Assembly: GCF_016722785.1 (NCBI RefSeq)
Contig: NZ_JAEQNE010000005.1
Coordinates: 360,375-424,374, forward strand
From: Ramlibacter monticola
Lineage (GTDB): Bacteria; Pseudomonadota; Gammaproteobacteria; Burkholderiales; Burkholderiaceae_C
Reading direction: 5' to 3'
Length of the DNA stretch: 64,000 nt
Shown in pieces: positions 18,672 to 28,041 of this stretch. A program made the translations under genes and the position numbers. Under the pieces are notes generated by a model. It did not search any database. It was not told the DNA's origin and worked only from the letters and a program-made list of their open reading frames with translations. The number at the start of each line of letters is the position of its first letter. Positions within the stretch are counted from its first letter, which is position 1.

Positions 18672-19150
18672 AGCAGCTCGAACCGTTGCGCCAGCGCTGG
18701 GTGGCGCTCGCCCCGCGCGAGCAGGCCCTGGTCGCCGCCGCCGGCCTGCTGGTGGGGCTGGCCCTGCTCTGGTGGCTCCTCATCGCACCCGCGGTCGCCA
18801 CGCTGCGTTCCGCCGACGCCCAGCACCGCCAGCTGGACACGCAGCTGCAGCAGATGCGCCGCCTGCAGGCCCAGGCCCGGGCCATGCAGTCGCAGCCGCG
18901 CCAGAGCCCCGAGGAGGCCATGCGCCTGCTGGAAGCGACGATCCGCGATCAGCTCGGCACCACAGCGCGCTACACCATCGCCGGCGAGCGCGTCACCCTC
19001 ACCCTGGCCAACACGCCGCCCGAGCGCCTGGCGCGCTGGCTCACGCAGGTGCGCAGCAACGCCCGCGCGCTGCCCGGCGAGGCCCGGCTGACGCGCAACG
19101 GCAACGGCGGCTGGGACGGCACGCTGGTGCTGACCCTGCCGGCGCGGTAG
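18668..19150 (+). CDS. gspM: Type II secretion protein GspM
   Basis: A 160-residue inner-membrane protein. A short cytoplasmic start ending in LAPREQALVAAAG, typical of GspM, leads into one transmembrane helix (about 22-43, LLVGLALLWWLLIAPAVATL). A periplasmic coiled coil (LDTQLQQMRRLQAQARAMQ) and a ferredoxin-like domain ending in GTLVLTLPAR follow. It stabilises GspL in the assembly platform. The stop TAG shares its last base with the GTG start of gspN. Confidence 0.92.
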   Translation: MKQLEPLRQRWVALAPREQALVAAAGLLVGLALLWWLLIAPAVATLRSADAQHRQLDTQLQQMRRLQAQARAMQSQPRQSPEEAMRLLEATIRDQLGTTARYTIAGERVTLTLANTPPERLARWLTQVRSNARALPGEARLTRNGNGGWDGTLVLTLPAR

Positions 19151-19941
19151 TGGCGCGCCCGCAGCGAGCCCCCCGCGAAGTGCCCTGGGGCTGGGCCGCC
19201 GGTGGCGCCACCCTGGGCCTGCTGCTCGCGTTCGTGCTCTTCGCCCCCGCCCGCTGGCTGGCCGACGGCATCGAACGCCTGACCGGCGAGCAGGTGCTGC
19301 TGGCCGACGTGCGCGGCACGGTGTGGGACGGCTCCGCCCGGCTGGTGCTCACCGGGGGGCGGGGCAGCACGGATGCGACGGCCCTGCCGGGCCGGATCGC
19401 CTGGACGCTCGCCCCGCGCTGGGACGGCGTGGCCGCCGCGCTGCGCGCCGAATGCTGCACGCCGCGCGCCATCCCCCTGCGGGCCCGCTGGCACTGGGGC
19501 CGGCTGGCCCTGCAGGTGGGCGACTCTGCCTCCCAGTGGCCCGCCAGCGTGGTCGCCGGACTCGGCACGCCGTGGAACACTTTGCAATTCGACGGCGAGC
19601 TGCGGCTGACCACGCAGGGCCTTTCAGTAGAATGGTCCGCAGGCCGTCCGGCGATCGCCGGGCGGGCCGAGCTGATGGCGCTGCGCGTCGCGTCGCGCCT
19701 GTCTACCCTGAGGCCCATGGGCAGCTACCGCATTACCGTGCAAGGGGGCACGCCCGCCACCTTGCGGCTGGAAACCCTGGAAGGCAGCCTGCAGCTGTCC
19801 GGGACGGGACAGTGGGTCGGCGAGCGGCTGCGCTTCCGCGGCGAAGCGAGCGCGGCGCCCGAACGCGAGGCCGCCCTCGCCAACCTCCTGAACATCATCG
19901 GCCGGCGCAGCGGCGCCCGCTCCCTCATCTCGATCGGCTAG
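19150..19941 (+). CDS. gspN: Type II secretion protein GspN
   Basis: A 263-residue protein with one N-terminal membrane segment (about 14-36) and a periplasmic domain of the T2SSN family. It starts with a GTG that shares its G with the gspM stop codon; no ATG lies nearby in frame. Family phrases: [28 protein letters not shown] near residue 35, and [16 protein letters not shown]. GspN is an optional inner-membrane component of type II systems with an unclear task. It sits 14 bases before the secretin gene. Confidence 0.85.
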   Translation: MARPQRAPREVPWGWAAGGATLGLLLAFVLFAPARWLADGIERLTGEQVLLADVRGTVWDGSARLVLTGGRGSTDATALPGRIAWTLAPRWDGVAAALRAECCTPRAIPLRARWHWGRLALQVGDSASQWPASVVAGLGTPWNTLQFDGELRLTTQGLSVEWSAGRPAIAGRAELMALRVASRLSTLRPMGSYRITVQGGTPATLRLETLEGSLQLSGTGQWVGERLRFRGEASAAPEREAALANLLNIIGRRSGARSLISIG

Positions 19942-19955
19942 ATCCGACCACCGCC

Positions 19956-22106
19956 ATGAATTTCCGTTTCGCCCTCGCCTCGTTGGCTGCCGCCCTGGTG
20001 CTGGCCGGCGCGCCCGGCGTCCTGCACGCGCAACGCGCCAACGAGCCGATCACCCTGAATTTCGTCAACGCGGAGATCGAGGCGGTGGCGCGCACGATGG
20101 CCGCCATCACCGGCCGCAACATCGTGGTCGATCCCCGGGTGAAGGGCACGATCACGCTCTCGACCGACCGGCCGGTGGCGCCGCAGGCGGCCTTCAACCA
20201 GTTCGTGGCGACGCTGCGGCTGTCCGGCTTCACCGTGGTGGAGTCCGGCGGCCTGCTCAAGGTGGTGCCCGAGGCGGAGGCCAAGCTGCAGGGCGGCCAG
20301 GTCACGGTGGAAGGCGGCATCTCCGGCAACCAGATCGTCACGCAGATCTTCCGCCTGAACCACGAGAACGCCGGCAACATGGTGCCGATCCTGCGGCCGC
20401 TGATCAGCCCCAACAACACGATCAACGTGAACCCCGGCACCAACTCGCTGGTGATCACGGACTATGCGGACAACCTGCAACGGCTGGCGCGCATCATCAC
20501 GGCGCTCGACCTGCCCAGCGCGACCGACGTCGAGGTGATCAACCTGCAGAACGCGCTGGCGGTGGACCTCGCGCCGGTGGTGCAGCGGCTGCTGGAGGCC
20601 TCGGGCGGCGGCGCCCCCGCCGGGCAGGGCCAGGTGGACACCCTGTTCCGCACCACGGTCGTCGCCGAGCCGCGCAGCAATTCGCTGATCGTGCGCGCCG
20701 CCAACCCGGCGCGGCTGAACCTCGTGCGCACGGTGGTCGCGCGCCTGGACCAGCCCGGCGCCGCCGGCGGCGGCATGGGCCCCGCCGGGAACATCCACGT
20801 GGTCTACCTGCGCAATGCCGACGCGACCAAGCTCGCCGCCATCCTGCGGGCCGCGATCGCCAGCACCGCGGCGAGCGGCGCCGGCGGCGCGGTCGCCGCG
20901 CCCAACGTCGCCGTCCCGCCCAACGTGGTCAGCGGCCTCAGCGGCGCCGGCGCGGGCACCGGCACCAGCGCGGCCACCTCGCCGATCACGCCTTCGGCGC
21001 AGCCGTCCACGGGCGGGCAGGTGCAGGCCGACCCGGCGACCAACTCGCTGATCATCACCGCCCCCGAACCGCAGTACCGGCAGCTGCGCGCGGTGATCGA
21101 GCAGCTCGATGGCCGCCGCGCGCAGGTGCTGGTGGAAGGCATCGTCGTGCAGGTGAACGCCGACAAGGTGGCGCAGTTCGGCATCCAGTGGCAGACCGTG
21201 CTCGGCACGGCGACGAGCAGCGTCATCGGCTTCCTGGGCAGCAACTTCACGGTGGGCACGCAGCCGAACATCATCGGCCTCGCGACGCAGCCCGGCCTCG
21301 GCACCGGGAACCTCACGCCGCCAGCCAACGGCTTCAACATCGGCGCCGTCCGCAACATCAACGGCCGCTTCATCCTGAGCGCGATCGCGAACTTCCTGGA
21401 AAGCAGCGGCGACGGCAACGTGCTGTCCACGCCCAACCTGCTGACGCTGGACAACGAGGAAGCCAAGATCGTCATCGGCGAGAACGTGCCTTTCGTGACC
21501 GGCCAGTTCACCAACACCGGCGCCAGCAACGGCTCCGTCAACCCGTTCACGACGGTCGACCGCAAGGACGTCGGCCTGACGCTGCGCGTGAAGCCGCAGA
21601 TCAGCGAGAACGGCAGCGTGCGCCTGACCATCTACCAGGAGAACTCCGCGGTGAAGGCCGGCACCGAGCTAGCGCCGAACGGCCCGACCACCACCAAGCA
21701 GACGGTCGAAACCAACGTGCTGGTGGACGACGGCCAGATCGTGGTGATCGGGGGGCTGCTGCAGGACCAGTATTCCGGCACCACGCAGAAGATCCCCGGC
21801 CTCGGCGACGTGCCCGGGCTGGGCGCGCTGTTCCGCTCCGACAACCGCCAGCGCACCAAGAGCAACCTGATGGTGTTCCTGCGGCCGGTGGTCGTGCGCG
21901 ACGCGCAGGATTCGGAGGCGCTGTCGCTGGACCGCTACGAGATGATGCGCACCAAGCAGCAGAACCTGCAGCCGCGGCCGAGCGACGTTCTCCACAACGT
22001 GAACGAAGCGCCCATCGCGCCCGAACTGAACAAGCCCGTTCCTCCCGGCGACTCGTGGTCGCCGCTGATGCCGCCGCCGGCCACCACCGCCCCCAGCTCG
22101 CGCTGA
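19956..22106 (+). CDS. gspD: Type II secretion secretin GspD
   Basis: A 716-residue outer-membrane secretin. Signal peptide [18 protein letters not shown] ends around VLHAQ. The N0 domain ([25 protein letters not shown]) is followed by three repeated N1-N3 domains (for example [21 protein letters not shown] and [19 protein letters not shown]). A serine/glycine/alanine-rich loop lies near residues 305-350. The secretin core contains [10 protein letters not shown] about residue 390, [27 protein letters not shown] about residue 490, and [31 protein letters not shown] about residue 595. A short S-domain-like tail ends the protein. It forms the exit channel for folded exoproteins. gspE starts 5 bases later. 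Confidence 0.96.
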   Translation: MNFRFALASLAAALVLAGAPGVLHAQRANEPITLNFVNAEIEAVARTMAAITGRNIVVDPRVKGTITLSTDRPVAPQAAFNQFVATLRLSGFTVVESGGLLKVVPEAEAKLQGGQVTVEGGISGNQIVTQIFRLNHENAGNMVPILRPLISPNNTINVNPGTNSLVITDYADNLQRLARIITALDLPSATDVEVINLQNALAVDLAPVVQRLLEASGGGAPAGQGQVDTLFRTTVVAEPRSNSLIVRAANPARLNLVRTVVARLDQPGAAGGGMGPAGNIHVVYLRNADATKLAAILRAAIASTAASGAGGAVAAPNVAVPPNVVSGLSGAGAGTGTSAATSPITPSAQPSTGGQVQADPATNSLIITAPEPQYRQLRAVIEQLDGRRAQVLVEGIVVQVNADKVAQFGIQWQTVLGTATSSVIGFLGSNFTVGTQPNIIGLATQPGLGTGNLTPPANGFNIGAVRNINGRFILSAIANFLESSGDGNVLSTPNLLTLDNEEAKIVIGENVPFVTGQFTNTGASNGSVNPFTTVDRKDVGLTLRVKPQISENGSVRLTIYQENSAVKAGTELAPNGPTTTKQTVETNVLVDDGQIVVIGGLLQDQYSGTTQKIPGLGDVPGLGALFRSDNRQRTKSNLMVFLRPVVVRDAQDSEALSLDRYEMMRTKQQNLQPRPSDVLHNVNEAPIAPELNKPVPPGDSWSPLMPPPATTAPSSR

Positions 22107-22111
22107 AGTTC

Positions 22112-23515
22112 ATGCGCTATCCCCTGCCCTACGCCTTCGCGCGCAGCCAGCAGCTGCTGCTGGAAGACGACGGCCACCAGTTCGTGCTGTGGCACGCGGG
22201 TGCGCCGCAGCCCGCCTGGACCGAGGTGCTGCGCAAGTACCCGGTGCGCACGCTGCAACAGCTCGACGCGCAGGAACTGGCGCAGCGCATCAGCGCCGCC
22301 TATGCCCAGGGCGAGTCGAGCGCGGCCACCGTGGTCAGCGAGGTGCAGAACGACGCCGACCTCTCGCGCATGATGCAGGAGCTGCCCGCGGTGGAGGACC
22401 TGCTGGAGGCGAGCGACGACGCGCCCATCATCCGCATGCTCAACGCGCTGCTGACGCAGGCCGCGCGAGACGGCGCCAGCGACATCCACATCGAGCCCTA
22501 CGAGCGGCATTCGAGCGTGCGCTTCCGCGTCGACGGCGCGCTGCGCGAAGTCGTGCAGCCCAATCGCGCGCTGCATGCGGCGCTGATTTCGCGCCTGAAG
22601 ATCATGGCGGAGCTGGACATCGCCGAGAAGCGCCTGCCGCAGGACGGCCGCATCTCGCTGCGCATCGGCACCCGCGCGGTGGACGTGCGCGTCTCCACCA
22701 TCCCCAGCGCGCACGGCGAACGGGCCGTGCTCCGCCTGCTGGACAAGAGCGAGAGCCGCATCAGCCTGGAATCGGTGGGCATGACGGGCGACACGCTGAA
22801 GCGCTTCCTGCACCTGATCGGGCAGCCCCACGGGATCATCCTGGTGACCGGCCCGACCGGCTCCGGCAAGACGACGACGCTCTACGCTGCGCTGAGCCGC
22901 CTCGATGCCTCCACCAGCAACATCATGACGGTGGAGGACCCGATCGAGTACGAGCTGCCCGGCATCGGGCAGACGCAGGTCAACCCGAAGATCGACCTCG
23001 ACTTCGCCAAGGCCCTGCGCGCGATCCTGCGGCAGGACCCGGACGTGATCATGATCGGCGAGATCCGCGACTACGAGACCGCGCAGATCGCGATCCAGGC
23101 TTCGCTGACCGGCCACCTCGTGCTGGCCACGCTGCACACCAACGATGCCGCGAGCGCCGTCACCCGCCTGACCGACATGGGCGTGGAGCCGTTCCTGCTC
23201 AGCTCCTCGCTGCTGGGCGTGCTGGCGCAGCGCCTCGTGCGCCGGCTGTGCGAGCATTGCAAGGTGGAAGCGGAAGGGGTGGCGCGCGGCTGCCAGCACT
23301 GCGGCTACACCGGCTACCAGGGCCGCACGGGCATCTTCGAACTGATGAACGCCGACGAGCGCGTGCGCGGACTGGTCCACACGCAGGCCGGCGAGGCGGC
23401 CATCCGCGAGGCGGCGCTCGCCAGCGGCATGCGGCTGATGCGGCAGGACGGCGAGCGGCTGATCCGCGAGGGCATCACCTCGCGGGAAGAAGTGCTGCGC
23501 GTGACGCGCGACTAG
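22112..23515 (+). CDS. gspE: Type II secretion ATPase GspE
   Basis: A 467-residue cytoplasmic ATPase that powers pseudopilus assembly. It has an N-terminal docking region, then the N2 domain ([23 protein letters not shown]). Walker A is [13 protein letters not shown] about residue 248, an Asp box surrounds [19 protein letters not shown], Walker B is [12 protein letters not shown] about residue 310, and a His box is [15 protein letters not shown]. The tetracysteine zinc element is present (CEHC, then CQHC), but only ten residues separate the two CxxC pairs, which is short for the family. It is the last gene of the operon; the gspF gene expected next is absent. Its stop overlaps the stop of the convergent small gene (CTAG). 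Confidence 0.95.
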   Translation: MRYPLPYAFARSQQLLLEDDGHQFVLWHAGAPQPAWTEVLRKYPVRTLQQLDAQELAQRISAAYAQGESSAATVVSEVQNDADLSRMMQELPAVEDLLEASDDAPIIRMLNALLTQAARDGASDIHIEPYERHSSVRFRVDGALREVVQPNRALHAALISRLKIMAELDIAEKRLPQDGRISLRIGTRAVDVRVSTIPSAHGERAVLRLLDKSESRISLESVGMTGDTLKRFLHLIGQPHGIILVTGPTGSGKTTTLYAALSRLDASTSNIMTVEDPIEYELPGIGQTQVNPKIDLDFAKALRAILRQDPDVIMIGEIRDYETAQIAIQASLTGHLVLATLHTNDAASAVTRLTDMGVEPFLLSSSLLGVLAQRLVRRLCEHCKVEAEGVARGCQHCGYTGYQGRTGIFELMNADERVRGLVHTQAGEAAIREAALASGMRLMRQDGERLIREGITSREEVLRVTRD

Positions 23516-23727
23516 CGCGCGCGCTCGGAACGCACCCGCTCCGGCTCGTGCCGCGGGCCGGGTTCCTTCACCGGATATTGCGGGCCGCGCTCCTTCTCGA
23601 TGGGCGGGGCCTTGTCCTCCTCCTGCTGCTGCGGCTTGGGCATCGGGGGCACCGGCTGCGGTTGCTGCTGTTGCTGCGCCTGCGGCTTCTCCGAAGCCGG
23701 CCTGAATTTCGCCTTGAACATGACCAT
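23512..23727 (-). CDS. Small proline/glutamine-rich hypothetical protein
   Basis: A 71-residue, very hydrophilic protein starting MVMFKAKF. It has a glutamine run (AQQQQQPQP), then a proline, lysine and glutamate-rich tail ending in RSERAR. No domain, membrane segment or signal peptide is visible, and the chain is probably disordered. It is convergent with gspE, sharing CTAG at 23512-23515, and lies 10 bases after the next small gene, so the two may form an operon. I do not recognise it; coding status is moderately likely. Confidence 0.5.
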   Translation of the reverse strand: MVMFKAKFRPASEKPQAQQQQQPQPVPPMPKPQQQEEDKAPPIEKERGPQYPVKEPGPRHEPERVRSERAR

Positions 23728-23737
23728 GGCGCGATCC

Positions 23738-23926
23738 TCAATCCGGCGTCTGCACGAAATCGGTGTGGCCGCCGACGCCCGGCTGCTTCTCGTCGCGGTG
23801 GGTCGGCTGATTGGGCACCAGCTCGCGTTCGTCCTCGCCGGCCTGCGGCTTGGGCTGCGGGATGCGGCCGCGTTCCGGCTGCGGATGCGCCAGCCCGTGG
23901 TCGATGGGGGTACGGTCTTCCGGCAT
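23738..23926 (-). CDS. Small hydrophilic hypothetical protein
   Basis: A 62-residue protein starting MPEDRTPIDHGLAHPQPERG. The start at 23926 is chosen because a strong AAAGGAAG ribosome site lies 5 bases upstream; an ATG seven codons earlier lacks one. The composition is rich in proline, glutamate, glutamine and histidine, with no hydrophobic core, so disorder is likely. It is followed 10 bases later by another small hydrophilic gene. Function unknown. Confidence 0.5.
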   Translation of the reverse strand: MPEDRTPIDHGLAHPQPERGRIPQPKPQAGEDERELVPNQPTHRDEKQPGVGGHTDFVQTPD

Positions 23927-24008
23927 CGCTCTTCCTTTCGATGCCATCTTGCGCGCCAGCGAAGCCGACGCGGCTAGTCCGCGTCCCCGCTCGACTGTCA
24001 GTCCCTGA

Positions 24009-24749
24009 CTACACCGCGGCCGGGCAGCCCAGCTGGTCGGCAAGGTCCAGCAGGTCGCGGGCGTGCAGGTCGTTCTCCGGCCGCGCCGCCACGTCCTTGG
24101 GCGCGTCGCGCCCGAATTCGAAGGGGCGCTCGACATAGGCGGTGCGCAGGCCGCAGGCCCGCGCCGCGGCCAGGTCGTCGTGGTGCGCCGCCACCAGCAT
24201 CACGCGTTCGGGCGGCACGTCGAACACGCCAGCCGCCCCCAGATAGGTGGCGGGATCGGGCTTGTACGCGCGGAACACCTCGGCCGACAGGATGCAGTCC
24301 CAGGGCAGGCCGGCGCGCTTCGCCATGCGCGTCAGCAGGCCGAGGTTGCCGTTCGACAGCGTGCAGCAGAGGGCCCGGCCCTTGAGCCGCCGGATGCCAT
24401 CCACCGCGTCCGGCCAGGGATCGAGCCGGTGCCATACGCGATTGAGCCCGGCCCGCGCCGCTTCGTCCAGGTGGGCGAGCCCGAACTGCGGCAGGATGCC
24501 GTCCAGGATCATGCGGTGCAGGTCGTCGATCCGCGTCCAGCCCAGTTCACCGGAGCGCACCCGCGCCATCGCGGGCTGATAGCCGGCGCGCCAGGCGCGA
24601 GCGAAGGCGGCGCCATCGACCTGCGGGTGGTCGTGCGCCATCTCGCGCGCGATGCTGCCATGCCAGTCGACGACGGTGCCGAAGACGTCGAACAGGAGGA
24701 CCTCGACGCCTTCCGCGCCTGTGCGTGGGGAAGCAGTGGCAGTCTGCAT
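24009..24749 (-). CDS. HAD superfamily hydrolase, type II haloacid dehalogenase-like
   Basis: A 246-residue HAD enzyme. Motif I is LLFDVFGTVVDWHGS with the nucleophile aspartate near residue 21; motif II is TLSNGN about residue 121; the motif III lysine is in FRAYKPDPATYLG about residue 151; motif IV is MLVAAHHDDLAAARACG about residue 175. The FGTVVDW and VAAHxxDL forms are typical of the (S)-2-haloacid dehalogenase subgroup, which replaces halide on short 2-haloacids with hydroxyl. Many members act on other substrates. The start at 24749 is chosen because the longer frame overlaps a divergent gene. It is divergent from the MlaD-like gene. Confidence 0.88.
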   Translation of the reverse strand: MQTATASPRTGAEGVEVLLFDVFGTVVDWHGSIAREMAHDHPQVDGAAFARAWRAGYQPAMARVRSGELGWTRIDDLHRMILDGILPQFGLAHLDEAARAGLNRVWHRLDPWPDAVDGIRRLKGRALCCTLSNGNLGLLTRMAKRAGLPWDCILSAEVFRAYKPDPATYLGAAGVFDVPPERVMLVAAHHDDLAAARACGLRTAYVERPFEFGRDAPKDVAARPENDLHARDLLDLADQLGCPAAV

Positions 24750-24836
24750 GGACCCAGTGTAGGCTCCGGGCGGCGGGGAACCAATGCCCCGCCATGCGGA
24801 TCGACCCCGCTCGGCTACTTGCCAGGGAGGCGCGCG

Positions 24837-25826
24837 ATGACCCAGAGCGCAACGTCCAGGGCGAGGTGGGCTTTCGCCCTGTCCCTCGCCGTCCTTGCCG
24901 CCGCGGCCGCGGCCGGCTATGCCTTCACGGCCGGCCGCTACACGACCTACGAGCTCCAGTCGCACGAGCCGGTGTCCGGCCTGCTCGCCGGGGCGCCGGT
25001 GGAATTCCACGGCGTCGACGTCGGCCAGGTGCGCGAGGTGCTGCTGGCCGACCCGCGCACCGTGCGCGTGCTGCTGTCGGTGCGCAAGGACGCGCCGGTC
25101 AGCACGGCCACCGTGGCCACGATCACGGGGCGCGGGCTGGCCACGCGCGGCTTCACGGGCTACGTGTACGTGAGCCTGGAAGACCGGGAGGGCCCCGGCG
25201 GGCCGCTCGCCCCGGCCAGGGACGGCGCGCACCCGGTGATCGCCAGCGCGCCTTCGCAGTCGGTGAGCCTCGACACCAGCATCAGCGACCTGAACGAGAG
25301 CGTGCAGCGGGTCACGGGAATGCTCGAAGGCGTCCTGGACCGCGGCACGGTCGCCACCATGAAGCAGTCGCTCGCGAACCTGGAGCAGATCACGCACTCG
25401 CTGGCCGCGAACAACCAGCGCATCGAGACCATCCTGGCGAACGCCGAACGCGCCAGCGTGCGCGTGCAGCCGCTGCTGCAATCGAGCGACGCCGTGCTGC
25501 GCTCGCTGCAGACGCAGATCCTGCCCGAGACGCGGCAGACGCTCGTCCGCCTGGACGAACTCTCGACCTCGGCGCGCCAGCGCATGGGCAGCATCCTGGA
25601 CAACACCGAGCGCGCCAGCACCCGGCTGGAACCGCTGCTGCAATCGAGCAACGAGACGGTGCGCTCGCTGCAGACCCAGCTGCTGCCGGAGGCGCACCGC
25701 ACGCTGGCGCGCATGGAACACCTGTCGAACACCCTGGATGAAACCGCCATCCGCATCCGGCGCGATCCCTCGGTGCTGTGGCGCGGCGCCGGCCCCGCGC
25801 CGGCCGGTCCGGGCGAGGCCCGATGA
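24837..25826 (+). CDS. MlaD/MCE-domain protein with repeated coiled-coil tail
   Basis: A 329-residue membrane-anchored periplasmic protein. The start at 24837 has a GGGAGG ribosome site. One N-terminal helix (about 12-33) is followed by an MCE domain (about 38-115) with YELQSHEPVSGLLAGAPVEFHGVDVGQV and ATRGFTGYVYVSLED. A long helical tail then contains a 54-residue tandem repeat (units from about residue 201 and 255, both with ERAS.R..PLLQSS and RSLQTQ.LPE). MCE proteins carry lipids between membranes as ABC transporter subunits. The gene overlaps the PqiC-like lipoprotein gene by 4 bases, but no MlaE or MlaF partner is next to it. Confidence 0.85.
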   Translation: MTQSATSRARWAFALSLAVLAAAAAAGYAFTAGRYTTYELQSHEPVSGLLAGAPVEFHGVDVGQVREVLLADPRTVRVLLSVRKDAPVSTATVATITGRGLATRGFTGYVYVSLEDREGPGGPLAPARDGAHPVIASAPSQSVSLDTSISDLNESVQRVTGMLEGVLDRGTVATMKQSLANLEQITHSLAANNQRIETILANAERASVRVQPLLQSSDAVLRSLQTQILPETRQTLVRLDELSTSARQRMGSILDNTERASTRLEPLLQSSNETVRSLQTQLLPEAHRTLARMEHLSNTLDETAIRIRRDPSVLWRGAGPAPAGPGEAR

Positions 25827-26437
25827 CAGGGCACGGGCGGCGCACCGCCGTGCAACTGCTCGCGGCGGCGCTGCTGGCCGGCTGCTCCCTGTCGCTGCCC
25901 CTGCCGGCGCCCGAGCCGGCGATGACCGCCGCCCTGATCGACCGGCTGCCGGCCAACCTGCCGCAGGCGCCGCGCGGCGCGGCGACCCTCCTCGTGCTCT
26001 CGCCGCAGGCGCGCCCCGTCTACGACACGGCGCGCATGGCCTACAGCCTGCGGCCACACCACATCGCCTACTACAGCCGCAACGAATGGGCCGAGACGCC
26101 GCCGCAGATGCTGCAGCCGCTGCTGGTGCGAGCGCTCGAATCCACCGGCCGCTTCCAGGCCGTGCTGGCGCCGCCCCATTCCGGCCCCTATACGCATTCC
26201 TTGCACGCCGAGGTGCTGGAACTGCTGCAGGACTTCGACCGCCAGCCGCCGGTGCTGCGTCTCGTGCTGCACGTGCAGCTGGCCGATGCGGCCCAGCGCA
26301 CGATCGCCTCGCGCGAGTTCGTCGCGCAGCAGCCGCTCGTGGAATCCTCGCCGGACGGAGGCGTGCGCGCGGCCAACGAGGCGATGGCCCAGGTGCTGCG
26401 CGAGGTCGCCTCGTTCGTGCTGGAGCAGGTGCGGTAG
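25823..26437 (+). CDS. ABC-transport auxiliary lipoprotein, PqiC-like
   Basis: A 204-residue lipoprotein with signal peptide RRTAVQLLAAALLAG and lipobox LAGC about residue 21. The mature part fits the ABC_trans_aux/PqiC family: LLVLSPQARPVYDTARMAYSLRPHHIAYYSRNEWAETPPQMLQPLL, where the PxYDTxxMxYxxxPxxIxYYxxxxWAxxP pattern is diagnostic, followed by HSLHAEVLELLQDF. These lipoproteins sit in the outer membrane and work with MCE-domain proteins in lipid transport. The start overlaps the MlaD-like stop (ATGA), so the pair is translated together. Confidence 0.88.
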   Translation: MTGHGRRTAVQLLAAALLAGCSLSLPLPAPEPAMTAALIDRLPANLPQAPRGAATLLVLSPQARPVYDTARMAYSLRPHHIAYYSRNEWAETPPQMLQPLLVRALESTGRFQAVLAPPHSGPYTHSLHAEVLELLQDFDRQPPVLRLVLHVQLADAAQRTIASREFVAQQPLVESSPDGGVRAANEAMAQVLREVASFVLEQVR

Positions 26438-26476
26438 GAGCCCGGGCGGCTGGGAAACGGGCCTGCGCCGAGGTCC

Positions 26477-27190
26477 CTACGCCGCGAGCTGCAGGGTCGG
26501 GTCCGCGACCTGGCCGTCGGCCAGCCGGTAGCCGACGCCGCCCACCGTCTCGATCGCATCCTCGTGCAGCTTCTGCCGCAGGTGGTGGATATGCACTTGC
26601 AGGGCGGTGGAGCGCTGGGGGGCGTCGTTCGCTTCCTTCAGCAGGCCGGCGGCCGGCACCGCCTGCGGATAGGAGCGCACGAGGCACAGGAGGATGTCGA
26701 ACTCGGCGCGCGTGAGCACCACGCGCCGGCCGCGGAAGACGCAGCTGCGTCCGGGCGCATCGAGCTCCAGTTCGGCGCGGTCGCCCAGCCGGCCGTTCGC
26801 GGAACGGCGGCGGAACACGGCGCGCACCAGCGCTTCCAGTTCGCGCAGGTCGAAGGGCTTCATGACGAACTGGTCGGCGCCGCTATCGAGCAGGCGCACG
26901 CGCGAGTCGAGGTCGGCGCGGCCGGTGATCACGACCACCGGCGTGCGCGGGTCCGGTGCGCCGGACGCACCAGTCGCGCGCAACTGGCGCAGCAGCGTCT
27001 CGCCGTCGCTCTCGCCGAGGCACAGGTCGAGGAAGACCAGGTCGAAGGGCTGCGCGCACAGCGCCTTCCAGGCGCAGGCCGCATCGTCCCGCACGACCGC
27101 CACTGCGCCGAGCTTGCGCAGCATGCCTTGCAGCACGACGGCCGTCACCGGGTCGTCTTCGACGATCAGGACCTGTTTTCCGTCCAGCAT
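26477..27190 (-). CDS. OmpR-family response regulator, orphan
   Basis: A 237-residue two-domain regulator. The receiver domain has the acidic pair in VLIVEDDPVT (residues 11-13), phospho-acceptor Asp55 in LVFLDLCLG, a threonine/serine switch region around VVVITGRAD, and Lys111 in VMKPFDLRELE. A linker leads to a winged-helix Trans_reg_C domain (about 140-228) with RRVVLTRAEFDILLCLVRS and VHIHHLRQKL followed by VGGVGYRL. It should bind DNA as a phosphorylated dimer. No histidine kinase gene is adjacent, so its partner is elsewhere and its targets are unknown. Confidence 0.93.
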   Translation of the reverse strand: MLDGKQVLIVEDDPVTAVVLQGMLRKLGAVAVVRDDAACAWKALCAQPFDLVFLDLCLGESDGETLLRQLRATGASGAPDPRTPVVVITGRADLDSRVRLLDSGADQFVMKPFDLRELEALVRAVFRRRSANGRLGDRAELELDAPGRSCVFRGRRVVLTRAEFDILLCLVRSYPQAVPAAGLLKEANDAPQRSTALQVHIHHLRQKLHEDAIETVGGVGYRLADGQVADPTLQLAA

Positions 27191-27250
27191 GTTTCTTGTT
27201 GTGAATGCCGGGCCAGTATAGGTTCGGCCCCCTGGCGCGGCGCGAAGCCG

Positions 27251-27814
27251 TCAGGCTCGCGGAATCATCTTGCGCAGGGTCGCGTCCCGCTGCACGAAGT
27301 GATGGCGCAGGGCCGCCGCCGCATGCAGCAGGATCACGAGAGTGAACGCATACCCCAGCCAGCGGTGCACGGCGATGAGGGTGTGGAACAGGTGCTCGTT
27401 GCGGGCGATCAGGTCCGGCGCGTTGAACCAGGAGAACACCGGGGTCGGATAGCCGCCGGCGGACGACATCAGCCAGCCCGTCACCGGTAACAGGAACATC
27501 AGCACATATAACCACATGTGAACGAAGAGGGCGCTCACCTCCTGCCATTGCGGCAGGCCATCGACAAAACGGGGCAACGCATTTGTCAGTCGCCACAGCA
27601 GGCGCGCCACCGCGACGGCCAGGGCCACCATCCCCAGGGCCTTGTGCACCAGGATCAGGGTGATCTTTTCCTGGTCGAATCCCACATCCGGGAGCCGCAC
27701 CATGGAGATCCCGAGAACGACCAGCCCCACCAGCAGGCCCGCCATGCCCCAGTGCAGGAGCATGGCGATCCAGCCGTACCTGTCCTCGGTGTTGGCCAGC
27801 GGCATGGCGTCCAT
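27251..27814 (-). CDS. Cytochrome b561 family protein
   Basis: A 187-residue four-helix membrane protein of the prokaryotic cytochrome b561 (CybB) group, which moves electrons from the quinol pool. Candidate haem-ligand histidines lie in the first helix (MLLHWGMAGLL), the second (LVHKALGMVAL) and the fourth (VHRWLGYAFTLVILLHAAAAL), with the family motif LFVHMWLYVLMFLLPVTGW between them. The start at 27814 is a choice between two nearby ATGs (27814, 27805); neither has a strong ribosome site. It stands alone between the response regulator and the chemoreceptor gene. The 227 bases upstream hold no convincing gene. Confidence 0.9.
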   Translation of the reverse strand: MDAMPLANTEDRYGWIAMLLHWGMAGLLVGLVVLGISMVRLPDVGFDQEKITLILVHKALGMVALAVAVARLLWRLTNALPRFVDGLPQWQEVSALFVHMWLYVLMFLLPVTGWLMSSAGGYPTPVFSWFNAPDLIARNEHLFHTLIAVHRWLGYAFTLVILLHAAAALRHHFVQRDATLRKMIPRA

Positions 27815-28041
27815 GGCGCCCAGTATCGGCCAGCGCGCAGAAAAATGGCCCCGATGCGTCGCCGCGCCGGGGCCAACCACCCTTTTCCCGAGGTGGAGGA
27901 GACAACTTGCACAGGCCGCGTGCCCTCGGCCTGTCGAGAGCTATCAAGCAGGATGCGGGCCAGCTTCGACGCGACACCCCCGCGTCCCCGCAGCCTGCGC
28001 GATCTCCTCCAGCCGAAATAAGCCTGTCGCCTAGCCCCTGC

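Noticed and set aside
27891..28021. A small plus-strand gene behind the GAGGTGGAGGAGACAA ribosome-site-like sequence
   Set aside because: The frames that follow use TTG or GTG starts at poor spacing, show no recognisable protein and lie upstream of a convergent chemoreceptor gene.
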